From: Methyloversatilis universalis FAM5
GTDB taxonomy: Bacteria; Pseudomonadota; Gammaproteobacteria; Burkholderiales; Rhodocyclaceae
DNA length: 64,000 nt
Assembly: GCF_000214035.2 (NCBI RefSeq)
Contig: NZ_AFHG01000028.1
Span: forward strand, 1-64,000
Direction of reading: 5' to 3'
Positions 29,094 to 38,802 of the stretch are shown in pieces (within the stretch, counting starts at the first letter, position 1; every line of letters begins with the position of its first letter). A model generated the notes under the pieces. That model worked only from the letters and a program-made list of their open reading frames with translations. It was not told where the DNA came from and searched no databases. Both the position numbers and the translations under genes were made by a program.

Positions 29094-31069
29094 GAGGGGT
29101 CCTTGAAGTCCTGTTTGCCGTCCTGTTCCTTCCAGACCGCGATGGTATTCCGTCCGTCGGCCTTGGCGGCATACATGGCGGCATCGGCACGCGCCAGCAG
29201 TGTGTCGAAGTCCTCGCCCTGCTCGGGGCAGGTCACCACGCCGATGCTGGCCGAAATCTGCGCGTCGCCCCGTTCGACCATGAAAGGTTCGCCGAGCCGG
29301 GCACGTATCTTCTCGGCCACCGCGCAGGCGGCGTCCACGCTGCCGGTTTCCGGCAGCAGCGCGACGAATTCGTCGCCGCCGTGGCGCGCCAGCGTGTCGG
29401 CGGCACGCAGGCAGGACAGCATGCGGCGGCTGGCTTCGATCAGCACCTGGTCGCCGGCCTGGTGGCCCAGCCTGTCGTTCACGTCCTTGAAGTGGTCGAG
29501 GTCGATGAACAGCACGCAGAACGGCGTGTCGTAGCGCCGGGCCGCCACCAGGGTGCGGTTCAGCCGGTCGGCCAGCAGGGAGCGGTTGGGCAGCCCGGTC
29601 AGGCTGTCGTGGGTGGCCAGCCAGGCGATGCGCGCTTCGTCCGCCTTGCGTTCGCTGATGTCGGCCATCACGACGATGGCCCCGGTCACGCGCCCGTCGC
29701 TGTCGATGCGCGGCACGCCGGACGCCAGTACGGTCACGTCGCCGCGGTCGCGTGCCTTCAGCGTGAGCTCCATCCTGACTGTCTCGCCTGCGAGCAGTGC
29801 GGTGAACATGGCCTGCAGGGCATGGCGCCCGCCGTCCGGGGCCAGTTCGTCAGCCGGCAGACCGACCACGTCACGGCTGTCCAGATTGAGCATGCGGTGC
29901 AGCGCCGGGTTGGCAAATTCGATGGCCTGCCGGACATCGACCGACAGGATGCCCTCGCCCGACAGATTGACCAGCGTGGAATACATCGATTCGCTGCGCG
30001 CCAGCGAGCGGCTGACCGCGGCCAGCCGGGCGGCACGTCGACGAGCGATGCCCAGACTGGCACTGAGCGCGACCAGCAGCGCGCCGAACATGATGACCAG
30101 CCCCAGTTCGGTGCGCCAGCGGTCCAGCTCCGACGCGGTGACCTCGCGCTGTTCGAACACCAGCAGCCAGCGCCGGCCATCGATGTCGCGTTCGAGGCGG
30201 TGCTCCGGCGCGTCGTAGCGCTCCGGGTCGTCCGGATGGCTGTCGTACAGCAGCGCCTCCGGCCGGCCCTCGCCGTCGTAGATGCGCATGCGCAGGCCGG
30301 TCATGGAGCGCCCCAGCGTGCCCTCCATCAGGTCGCGCATCCGGAACGGGCTGAATACCCAGCCCATCAGCGCGTCCGAGCGCTGGACTTCTGTGTCCAG
30401 CGGCATGCCGTGACGGTAGGCCGGCAGATAGAGCAGCACGCCGGTCTGTATGTCCTGGTCGGTTTCCTGTATCAGCCGCACCTTGCCGGTCAGGGCCGCT
30501 TCCCCGCTCAGCCGGGCACGCTGCATGGCTTCACGGCGCACCGGTTCCGACATCATGTCGAAGGAAAAGGCGCGCTGGTTGCGCCAGTCGAACGGTTCCA
30601 GGTAGACGATGCTGCTGAATTCGCGGCGTTCGCCCGGCGGGCGGACGCGGTAGTCGCCGTGCCCTGTCGAGCGCATTTCCAGTTCGTGGGCACTCAGTTC
30701 GGCCGCCGGGACGAAGCGTGAGAACCCCACCCCCTGGATGCCGGGAAAGTCACGCTGCAGCGACAGCGCCGACACGTAGGCGTGCCAGTCCTCGCGGGTG
30801 ACTTCGTCGGAAGCGTCGAACAGTGCCCGGGCACCCCGCAGCACCTGCCGGTAGGCGCGCATGCGCTGTTCGATCTGCTGGGCGACGTCATGCGCTGCGA
30901 AATCCAGCCTTTCGGTCACCCGCTCCTGGTGGCGGCGGCCGATCTCGGACCACACCAGCGAAAAGGCGCCCACCGCGAGCGCAATGGCCACGACCACCGG
31001 CAGCACGATCTGCCACACGGAGCGGTCAGCGGTCGTTCCCCCGAGGGGGTCTGGTGTCGTGTCGGGCAT
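29090..31069 (-). CDS. CHASE-PAS-GGDEF diguanylate cyclase
   Basis: 659-residue membrane sensor. TM1 lies at about 18-40, then a periplasmic CHASE domain (about 80-290, with FPGIQGVGFSRFVP and the FDWRNQRAFSFDMMSEPVRREAM block), and TM2 near 322-342 (LGLVIMFGALLVALSASLGI). A PAS domain and a GGDEF domain with intact RHGGDEF follow, so it should make cyclic di-GMP. No EAL domain and no obvious RxxD inhibitory site next to GGDEF were noted. A sigma-28-like element lies upstream. Its stop overlaps the small membrane-protein gene. Confidence 0.93.
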   Translation of the reverse strand: MPDTTPDPLGGTTADRSVWQIVLPVVVAIALAVGAFSLVWSEIGRRHQERVTERLDFAAHDVAQQIEQRMRAYRQVLRGARALFDASDEVTREDWHAYVSALSLQRDFPGIQGVGFSRFVPAAELSAHELEMRSTGHGDYRVRPPGERREFSSIVYLEPFDWRNQRAFSFDMMSEPVRREAMQRARLSGEAALTGKVRLIQETDQDIQTGVLLYLPAYRHGMPLDTEVQRSDALMGWVFSPFRMRDLMEGTLGRSMTGLRMRIYDGEGRPEALLYDSHPDDPERYDAPEHRLERDIDGRRWLLVFEQREVTASELDRWRTELGLVIMFGALLVALSASLGIARRRAARLAAVSRSLARSESMYSTLVNLSGEGILSVDVRQAIEFANPALHRMLNLDSRDVVGLPADELAPDGGRHALQAMFTALLAGETVRMELTLKARDRGDVTVLASGVPRIDSDGRVTGAIVVMADISERKADEARIAWLATHDSLTGLPNRSLLADRLNRTLVAARRYDTPFCVLFIDLDHFKDVNDRLGHQAGDQVLIEASRRMLSCLRAADTLARHGGDEFVALLPETGSVDAACAVAEKIRARLGEPFMVERGDAQISASIGVVTCPEQGEDFDTLLARADAAMYAAKADGRNTIAVWKEQDGKQDFKDPS

Positions 31070-31152
31070 CGAAGCTGCGAGATCCGGGCGTGGGTGGCCG
31101 GCGACCTGGGCGCATATGCGCAGCGGGCGCCGGTTCTGTTCCGACTAGCCGT

Positions 31153-31180
31153 TTTACGACGGAAAATACAATGTACTTGA
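31153..31180 (-). promoter_or_regulatory. Possible sigma-28-like promoter of the CHASE-GGDEF gene
   Basis: On the minus strand TCAAG (31180-31176), a 15-base spacer and GTCGTAAA (31160-31153) resemble the FliA pattern, with six of eight -10 positions matching GCCGTTAA. It lies about 85 bases before the start at 31069. Spacing is one base longer than the other sites in this window. Confidence 0.35.
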
Positions 31181-31267
31181 AGGCTGCCGGCGCTGCACCT
31201 TCCGGATCGGCTTTCAACCTCCCGGCGCATATACTTGCGCGTTTTCTTCGTCAGTGCACTAGGCAAA

Positions 31268-32932
<1,665 letters not shown>

Positions 32933-32970
32933 TCACGCCTGCGGCAAGCTGATCACGCTGTCGCATTGAA

Positions 32971-32994
32971 ACCGGAAGCCGGGGGGCTTCCGGT
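32971..32994 (+). terminator. Hairpin after ettA
   Basis: ACCGGAAGCC and GGCTTCCGGT form a perfect 10-base-pair stem with loop GGGG, 38 bases after the ettA stop. No T-run follows, so termination is uncertain. Confidence 0.5.
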
Positions 32995-33053
32995 CGGCGC
33001 CCTGCCGCGCTAGGCTGCTGCGGCACCTTCCTTCTGTCCCGCCGGAGCATTTC

Positions 33054-34004
33054 ATGACCATTCGCCGCATTTCATCCACGCTGTGCGCGCTCGGCCTGCT
33101 GTCGGCGGCCCTGCCCGCATCGGCGGTCGACATCGTGTTCGACTACCGCTATGACAGCAGCGGCTTCTTTACCGCTGACCGGCGGGCGGTGCTGGACGGT
33201 GTGGCCCGACTGTTCAGCGACAACCTGACCGACACGCTGAGCGCCATCCAGCCCGGTAGCGACGAGCTGTTCGTGGCGCGCATCTACGATCCGGTCGATC
33301 CGCTGAACAGTTCCGTGGTGGTGGACAACCTCACGGTCGCGGCGAACCAGATCCGCATTTTCGTCGGTTCGTACGCGTTTTCCGGCCAGACGCTGGGGGT
33401 GGGCGGACCCGGCTTCCAGTCGCTCGGCGGCAGCCAGGCCTTCATCAACCAGGTCGAATCGCGGGGCGAACCCGGCGCATTGCTCAATCCGGCCACCGAT
33501 TTTGCACCCTGGGGCGGCACCATCACCTTCGGCGCCCAGATCAGCTGGTATGCCGACAGCGACCTGAGCACGGTCGAAAGCTTCAGCGGCCAGTTCGACC
33601 TGTTCACGGTCGCGGTTCATGAAACGGCGCACGTGCTGGGCATCGGTACCGCCGACAGCTGGTTCGCGCAGGTGGTCGGCGACACCTTCACCGGAACGCT
33701 GGCCACCGCGGTCAATGGCGGTGTCGCGCCTGCGCTGCGCAACGACGGTTCGGACGCCCATTTCGCCACCACCCTGACCGGTCATGTGAATGGAAGCGCG
33801 CAGGTGCCGCTGCTGTCGCCCTTCATTCCGCTCGGTGCCCGTCGCTACATGACCGATCTCGACTGGGCTGCGCTGGACGACATCGGCTGGCAGGTCGCCA
33901 GCCTGCAGGCGACCATTCCGGCGCCGGTGCCGGAACCCGGCAGCTGGGCGCTGCTGGCCGGCGGCCTGCTGCTGGTCGGCGTATCGGCCCGCCGCCGGAC
34001 CTGA
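33054..34004 (+). CDS. Secreted PEP-CTERM protein with metalloprotease-like motif
   Basis: 316 residues. It has a Sec signal peptide (about 1-24, ending ALPASA) and a PEP-CTERM tail: VPEPGSWALLAGGLLLVGVSARRRT contains the VPEP motif, a membrane helix and terminal arginines. Such tails are cleaved by exosortase, which must be encoded elsewhere. The body has HETAHVLGIG at 189-198, an HExxHxxG zinc motif of metzincin type. The third ligand expected at position 199 is Thr, so catalysis is uncertain. It is a single-gene unit with its own terminator. Confidence 0.85.
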   Translation: MTIRRISSTLCALGLLSAALPASAVDIVFDYRYDSSGFFTADRRAVLDGVARLFSDNLTDTLSAIQPGSDELFVARIYDPVDPLNSSVVVDNLTVAANQIRIFVGSYAFSGQTLGVGGPGFQSLGGSQAFINQVESRGEPGALLNPATDFAPWGGTITFGAQISWYADSDLSTVESFSGQFDLFTVAVHETAHVLGIGTADSWFAQVVGDTFTGTLATAVNGGVAPALRNDGSDAHFATTLTGHVNGSAQVPLLSPFIPLGARRYMTDLDWAALDDIGWQVASLQATIPAPVPEPGSWALLAGGLLLVGVSARRRT

Positions 34005-34022
34005 TCCGGCCGGCGCCACCAG

Positions 34023-34044
34023 ACCGGCCTGCGGGCCGGTTTTT
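34023..34044 (+). terminator. Terminator after the PEP-CTERM gene
   Basis: ACCGGCC and GGCCGGT form a stem with loop TGCG... followed by TTTTT. It separates the PEP-CTERM gene from rlhA. Confidence 0.8.
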
Positions 34045-34096
34045 CATTTGTGGCGCGCTCGCGGATAATCCGCGTTTTGAAGTGTCCGCCGCATCC

Positions 34097-36043
34097 ATGA
34101 CCGCCGACCGCCGCATCCTCGAACTGCTCGCGCCCGCCAAGAACGCCGATTTCGGCATCGAGGCCATCAACCACGGCGCCGACGCCGTCTATATCGGCGG
34201 TCCGTCCTTCGGCGCGCGCAAGGGCGCCGACAACGACATCATCGACATCGCCCGCCTGTGCACGCACGCGCACCGCTACCACGCGCGCGTGCTGACCGCC
34301 TTCAACACCATACTGCGCGACGACGAGCTGGAACCGGCACGGCGCGCGATCTGGCAGCTGTACGACGCCGGCGTGGACGCGCTCATCGTGCAGGACATGG
34401 CGCTGCTGGAAATGGACCTGCCGCCGATCCAGCTGCACGCCAGCACCCAGACCGACATCCGCGACGCGGCCAAGGCGCGCTTCCTGCAGGACGTGGGTTT
34501 CACGCAGATCGTGCTGGCGCGGGAAATGACGCTGGAGGACGTGCGCAAGGTCGCGGCGAACACCTCCTGTACGCTCGAATACTTCGTCCATGGCGCGCTG
34601 TGCGTGGCCTTCAGCGGCCAGTGCTTCATCAGCCATGCGCACACCGGCCGCAGCGCCAACCGCGGCGAATGCTCGCAGGCCTGTCGCCTGCCCTATACGC
34701 TGACCGACGCGCAGGGCCGGGTGGTGGCGCACGACAAGCATCTGCTGTCGATGAAGGACAACGACCAGTCGGCGAACATGCGCGCGCTGATCGACGCCGG
34801 CGTGTCCTCGTTCAAGATCGAGGGCCGGCTGAAGGATCTGGGCTATGTGAAGAACATCACCGCCCACTACAGTACGCTGCTGAACGGGCTGCTCGAAGAC
34901 CTGCCGGGCTACCGCCGCGCGTCCAGCGGCCGCTGCAGCTACACCTTCGTGCCGCAGCCGGAGAAAACCTTCAACCGCGGCTCGACCGACTACTTCGCCA
35001 ACGGCCGGCAGCACGGCATCGAAGCCTTCGAATCGCCGAGCTTCGTCGGCGAGGAGGCGGCGACGATCAGCAAGGTGGCGGCGGATCACATCGAGGTCGA
35101 TGCCGCGGTGGACATCCACAACGGCGACGGCCTGAGCTACTACGACAGCCACCGCGAACTGATGGGTTTGCGCATCAACGTCGCGCAGGGCCGCAAGCTC
35201 TACCCGAACGTGATGCCGGGCGACCTGAAGCCGGGCATGACGCTGTACCGCAACCGCGACCAGGCTTTCGAACGCGCGCTGGAGAAGAAGTCGGCCGACC
35301 GCCGCATCCGCGCCGACCTGCGCTTCGAGGAAACCGCGGACGGCTTCGCGCTGACGATGACCGACGAGGACGGCGTCAGCGCCCGCGTCGAACTGACGCA
35401 CGACAAGCAGCCGGCGCGCGACGCCGAGCGGGCGCTGGCCGGTATCCGCGACAGTCTCGGCAAGCTCGGCAACACGCTGTTCGAAGCCGGCGACATCGCG
35501 ATCGACCTGCCGCAGGCGCGCTTCCTGCCGGCATCCGCGCTGAACGGCCTGCGCCGTGACGCGGTGGCGCTGCTGGAGGCGAACCGCATCGCCGCCCACC
35601 TGCGGCCGCAGCCCGGCGTGCCGGTCGAACCGCCGGTGCGTTTCACCGACACCGAACTGTCCTATCTCGCCAATGTGTACAACGAGAAGGCGCGTGCCTT
35701 CTATCGCAAGCACGGCGTGGAACTGATCGCCGATGCCTATGAGGCGAACCAGGAACTGGACGAGGTGTCGCTGATGATCACCAAGCACTGCCTGCGCTTC
35801 AGCCACAACCTCTGCCCGAAGGAACTGAAGGAATACGATCTGCGCGGCATGGTGAAGGCCGAGCCGATGACGCTGATGAACGGCAACGACAAGCTGACGC
35901 TGCGTTTCGACTGCAAGAAGTGCGAAATGCACGTGGTGGGCCGTATCCGCAAGAACGTGCTGAAGGCGCAGGCGGTGCCGGTCACCTTCCATCGCACGGC
36001 GCCGGAAGGCGTCAAGGTGACGCGTTCGGCGCCACGGCCCTAA
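34097..36043 (+). CDS. rlhA: 23S rRNA 5-hydroxycytidine synthase, U32 peptidase family
   Basis: U32-family protein of the RlhA (YdcP) type, which in E. coli hydroxylates C2501 of 23S rRNA using prephenate-linked chemistry. The opening ELLAPAKNADFGIEAINHGADAVYIGGP, the U32 signature EYFVHGALCVAFSGQC and the cysteine cluster ending ANRGECSQACRLPY are present. A C-terminal domain carries NLCPKELKEYD and DCKKCEMHV. At 648 residues it has the long RlhA length. An in-frame GTG at 34082 is an alternative start; neither has a strong ribosome site. Confidence 0.88.
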   Translation: MTADRRILELLAPAKNADFGIEAINHGADAVYIGGPSFGARKGADNDIIDIARLCTHAHRYHARVLTAFNTILRDDELEPARRAIWQLYDAGVDALIVQDMALLEMDLPPIQLHASTQTDIRDAAKARFLQDVGFTQIVLAREMTLEDVRKVAANTSCTLEYFVHGALCVAFSGQCFISHAHTGRSANRGECSQACRLPYTLTDAQGRVVAHDKHLLSMKDNDQSANMRALIDAGVSSFKIEGRLKDLGYVKNITAHYSTLLNGLLEDLPGYRRASSGRCSYTFVPQPEKTFNRGSTDYFANGRQHGIEAFESPSFVGEEAATISKVAADHIEVDAAVDIHNGDGLSYYDSHRELMGLRINVAQGRKLYPNVMPGDLKPGMTLYRNRDQAFERALEKKSADRRIRADLRFEETADGFALTMTDEDGVSARVELTHDKQPARDAERALAGIRDSLGKLGNTLFEAGDIAIDLPQARFLPASALNGLRRDAVALLEANRIAAHLRPQPGVPVEPPVRFTDTELSYLANVYNEKARAFYRKHGVELIADAYEANQELDEVSLMITKHCLRFSHNLCPKELKEYDLRGMVKAEPMTLMNGNDKLTLRFDCKKCEMHVVGRIRKNVLKAQAVPVTFHRTAPEGVKVTRSAPRP

Positions 36044-36128
36044 ACCTTGCGCCGCGCAGGCCGCTGACAAGGCGGATGAGGACGGTGCAGGTGCCCGTCC
36101 GCCGCGCTCCGGAGCTTCGCCGATCACC

Positions 36129-36857
36129 ATGCTGAATACCGTTCCGCACTGCCCGTCCTGCCGGCTGCCGATGAAGGTTCACCGCTTCAGGAACCACGGT
36201 GGCGAAGACATGGAGCTGGACATCTGCTGGAACTGCCAGGGCATCTGGTTCGACACCTTCGAGAACCTCCAGCTGTCGCCCGGTTCGGTGAACGACCTGT
36301 TCAAGCTGATGCACGCCCACCGCGACGAAATGCAGCATCCGGTCGCCAACGTGATGGCCTGCCCGCGCTGCAGCCGCAAGCTGGACAAGGGTTTCGACCT
36401 GGTGCGCAGCGGTCGCTACATGACTTACCGCTGCCCGGAAAAGCACGGCCGCTACAGCAGCTTTTCGTCCTTCATGGTGGAGAAGGGTTTCGTGCGGCAG
36501 ATGACTGCCGCCGAAATCGCCGACCTGGCCAAGCGGGTGGGGGCGATCTACTGCACCAGCTGCGGTGCGCCGGTCGATATCCGCAAGGATCACGCCTGCC
36601 CGCACTGTCGCTCGGCCTTTTCGCTGCTCGATCCGGATGCGGTCGAGAACGCCCTGAAGGGCTATCAGCAGGCAGAAGCGAAACGCACTACGCGCGACCC
36701 GATGATGATGGCGGATGCCATCGTCGAGAGCGAACGTACGCGTGCGCGCGCCGAGCGGCAGCAGCGCATCGAAACAGCCCGCGATACCGGCGGGCTGGAT
36801 GTGGCCGACCTGCTGGTGGCCGGCGTCGGACTGGTGTGGCGGGTGCTCACCCGCTGA
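36129..36857 (+). CDS. Zinc-ribbon (TFIIB-type) protein
   Basis: 242 residues with repeated zinc-knuckle pairs: CPSC...CWNC (residues about 8-37, a zf-TFIIB ribbon with the typical CPxCxxPM and GIWFD), CPRC...CPEKH and CTSC...CPHC. The C-terminal third is helical and charged, ending with a hydrophobic stretch. The family is poorly characterised; a role in protein or nucleic-acid binding is only inference. The ATG follows a weak ribosome site 85 bases after rlhA. Confidence 0.7.
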   Translation: MLNTVPHCPSCRLPMKVHRFRNHGGEDMELDICWNCQGIWFDTFENLQLSPGSVNDLFKLMHAHRDEMQHPVANVMACPRCSRKLDKGFDLVRSGRYMTYRCPEKHGRYSSFSSFMVEKGFVRQMTAAEIADLAKRVGAIYCTSCGAPVDIRKDHACPHCRSAFSLLDPDAVENALKGYQQAEAKRTTRDPMMMADAIVESERTRARAERQQRIETARDTGGLDVADLLVAGVGLVWRVLTR

Positions 36858-36876
36858 GCGGTCGATGCGGGCCGGT

Positions 36877-37050
36877 TCAGGCCCCCGGCTTGCCCGACTG
36901 CTGTTCGGCGCGGGCCGCAGCGGCGGCGTCCTCGTCCATGTGACGCTTGAAGAAGCGCGAGAACCACACGCTCATGAAGATGACGATGGCGATCACCACC
37001 AGACTCATCAGGCCGTAATCGGTCGTCAGCAGATCGGACCACGCTTTCAT
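36877..37050 (-). CDS. Small membrane protein (DUF3149-like)
   Basis: A 57-residue protein, MKAWSDLLTTDYGLMSLVVI..., with one membrane helix (LMSLVVIAIVIFMSVWFSRFF) and a charged tail. The W-x2-LL-x-TDYGLMSL start matches the DUF3149 pattern found in betaproteobacteria. A strong ribosome site GGGAGGG lies before the ATG. It is downstream of the DUF4126-like gene's reverse-strand position and convergent with the zinc-ribbon gene. Function unknown. Confidence 0.75.
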   Translation of the reverse strand: MKAWSDLLTTDYGLMSLVVIAIVIFMSVWFSRFFKRHMDEDAAAAARAEQQSGKPGA

Positions 37051-37117
37051 GACACCCTCCCTGTGGGCTTGTTTTTGTCATTGAAGCGCCGGTCGGCTCA
37101 TGACGGTCTGATGCAGG

Positions 37118-37714
37118 TCAACCGGGCGCCTGCTTGCCGGCCACCCAGTGCAGCAGCCCGGTCAGGAAGCGCCATACCCGGGGCAGCAGCCACAGCATGC
37201 CCAGCACCGCCAGCGCCAGCAGCGCCAGGAACACCAGCGGATGGGTGAAGGCCAGCCACAGCCCGCCCACCGCCATGCCGTCCTCGCCGGTCGAGGCGAT
37301 CACGTTGCTCACCGGTTCCGGCGAGGTGTTGATGGCGATGCGGCTGCCGGCCTTGGTCAGATGGGTGGCACCGGTCAGTGTGCCGCCCAGCAGCGCCGCC
37401 GCCAGCGCCGCCGCCGTACCCTGATCGGCCAGCGCACCGGCGGCGAGCAGGGCGCCGGCCGGAATGCGGATGAAGGTGTGGGCGGCGTCCCAGAAACTGT
37501 CCAGCGCCGGCACCTTGTCGGCGAAGAATTCGACGCACAGCATGAAGCCGGCGGCGGCCATCACCAGCGGATGTTCCAGCAGGTCGAGATCGCCCGGCAG
37601 TTCAAGCCAGTCCATGCGGCCGGCCAGTCCAGCCAGGAAAACCACGGCATACAGCCGCAGTCCGCTGGCCCAGGCGAGGCCTGCGGCGGCGGCGATGGCA
37701 TCCAGTGTGTCCAT
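37118..37714 (-). CDS. DUF4126-like integral membrane protein
   Basis: 198 residues, rich in hydrophobic segments: about five membrane helices, including LAWASGLRLYAVVFLAGLAG at the start and LVFLALLALAVLGMLWLLP near the end. The motif SGLRLYAVVFLAGL and the loop HLTKAGSRIAINTSPEPVSN are typical of DUF4126. Function is unknown; a transport-like role is only a guess. The small DUF3149-like gene follows 67 bases later on the same strand. Confidence 0.8.
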   Translation of the reverse strand: MDTLDAIAAAAGLAWASGLRLYAVVFLAGLAGRMDWLELPGDLDLLEHPLVMAAAGFMLCVEFFADKVPALDSFWDAAHTFIRIPAGALLAAGALADQGTAAALAAALLGGTLTGATHLTKAGSRIAINTSPEPVSNVIASTGEDGMAVGGLWLAFTHPLVFLALLALAVLGMLWLLPRVWRFLTGLLHWVAGKQAPG

Positions 37715-37782
37715 GGCGAAGTCCGGGCGATGGCGATGGAATGTCTCATGCTAGCCAGCCCGAAGACCGCTTTCCAGTCCTG

Positions 37783-37809
37783 TTGACAAGTACGGTTCCT
37801 AACTATAAT
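37783..37809 (+). promoter_or_regulatory. Promoter of the MarR gene with overlapping operator-like site
   Basis: Consensus -35 TTGACA (37783-37788) and -10 TATAAT (37804-37809) are separated by only 15 bases. The sequence CGGTTCCTAACTA (37793-37805) overlaps the -10. Its reverse complement begins TAGTTAGG, which recurs at 38347 downstream of the gene; a second CCTAAC lies just before the start codon. Autorepression by the MarR protein is the likely meaning. Confidence 0.6.
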
Positions 37810-37819
37810 CTCCCTAACC

Positions 37820-38323
37820 ATGCTGACCGTACGTGATCTGCCCACCCCCGAAGTGCTGCGACGTTTCGCGCAGCGCTATCCGGACGCCGACATCAGCGGA
37901 GTCAGTACCTTTCTGACCCTGCTGCGCACCGCAACCGAACTGTCGCAGATGCTGGACGCCTTCCTGGCCCGGCACGGTCTGCTGCAGGGCCGCTGGTGGG
38001 TGCTCATCCTGCTGTTCCGCGAGGAAACGCTGGAGTCGTCGCCGTCGGTGCTGGCGGACAAGGCGGGCGTCACGCGCGCCACCATGACCGGTCTGCTGGA
38101 CGGGCTGGAGCGCGACGGACTGGTGCAGCGGGTGTATGACGCGGCGGACCGCCGCCGCATCACGATCCGTCTGCTGCCGGCCGGGCAGGCGGTGCTGGAC
38201 GCGGTGATGCCGGATTACTACCGCCGCGTGCGCACCCTGATGACCGGCCTGAACGAGGACGAGCGCGTACTGCTGAAATCCATGCTGGGCACGCTGCGCG
38301 GCGCGGCAGACGCTTTCGCGTAA
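37820..38323 (+). CDS. MarR-family transcriptional regulator
   Basis: 167 residues, winged-helix one-component regulator. The DNA-binding region (about 65-110) has SVLADKAGVTRATMTGLLDGLERDGLVQRVYDAADRRRITIRLLPAG, here noted in part: recognition helix TRATMTGLLDGLE and wing DAADRRR. Such proteins dimerise and release DNA on binding small phenolic-type ligands. The start codon lies 11 bases after a consensus -10, so its leader is short. It precedes a SnoaL-like gene and an EamA exporter on the same strand, the likely targets. Confidence 0.92.
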   Translation: MLTVRDLPTPEVLRRFAQRYPDADISGVSTFLTLLRTATELSQMLDAFLARHGLLQGRWWVLILLFREETLESSPSVLADKAGVTRATMTGLLDGLERDGLVQRVYDAADRRRITIRLLPAGQAVLDAVMPDYYRRVRTLMTGLNEDERVLLKSMLGTLRGAADAFA

Positions 38324-38346
38324 CCGGCGAAAAAAATTTGCCGAAA

Positions 38347-38360
38347 TAGTTAGGTTCCGT
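38347..38360 (+). promoter_or_regulatory. Second TAGTTAGG operator-like site
   Basis: TAGTTAGGTTCCGT repeats the core found (on the other strand) in the MarR promoter. It lies 41 bases before the SnoaL-like gene, in the gap where that gene's own promoter would be. Confidence 0.45.
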
Positions 38361-38400
38361 ATCAAAACCTGAATTCACCCCTCACTTCAAGGAGAACGAC

Positions 38401-38781
38401 ATGAGCCAGACCACCCTGCAAGCCGCCATCGCTGACATCAACACCCGCTGGGACGCCGCCTTCAACCGGGGTGACGCCGCCGCGGTGGCCGCGCTGTACG
38501 ATGCCGAAGCGGCGGTGCTGCCGGCCGGCGGGGACGCGGCCGTCGGCCCGGCCGCCATCCAGACGCTGTTCGCGGGCGCCATCGCCAGCGGCATCCACAA
38601 CCACCGGATCGAGCAGCACGCGGTGGCCGGCGATGACCTCATCGCGACCCAGCGCGGCCGCTGGAGCGCCCAGGCGAAGAACGCCGACGGCGAACTGCAG
38701 ACCTTCTCCGGTCACCTCACCGTGGTGTATCGCCGGCAGCCGGATGGCGGCTGGCGTGCGCTGACCCATATCTGGAACTGA
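38401..38781 (+). CDS. SnoaL/NTF2-like protein (DUF4440-type)
   Basis: 126 residues with the cone-shaped NTF2/SnoaL fold pattern: INTRWDAAFNRGDAAAVAALYDAEAAVLP at the N-terminus, then alternating strands ending in GHLTVVYRRQPDGGWRALTHIWN. Members include small ketosteroid-isomerase-like enzymes and binding proteins; the substrate cannot be told. AAGGAG lies before the ATG. It follows the MarR gene and is 21 bases before an EamA transporter, so a MarR-controlled stress or detoxification unit is plausible. Confidence 0.85.
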   Translation: MSQTTLQAAIADINTRWDAAFNRGDAAAVAALYDAEAAVLPAGGDAAVGPAAIQTLFAGAIASGIHNHRIEQHAVAGDDLIATQRGRWSAQAKNADGELQTFSGHLTVVYRRQPDGGWRALTHIWN

Positions 38782-38802
38782 GCCGGAACGGAAGGAACGC
38801 GC

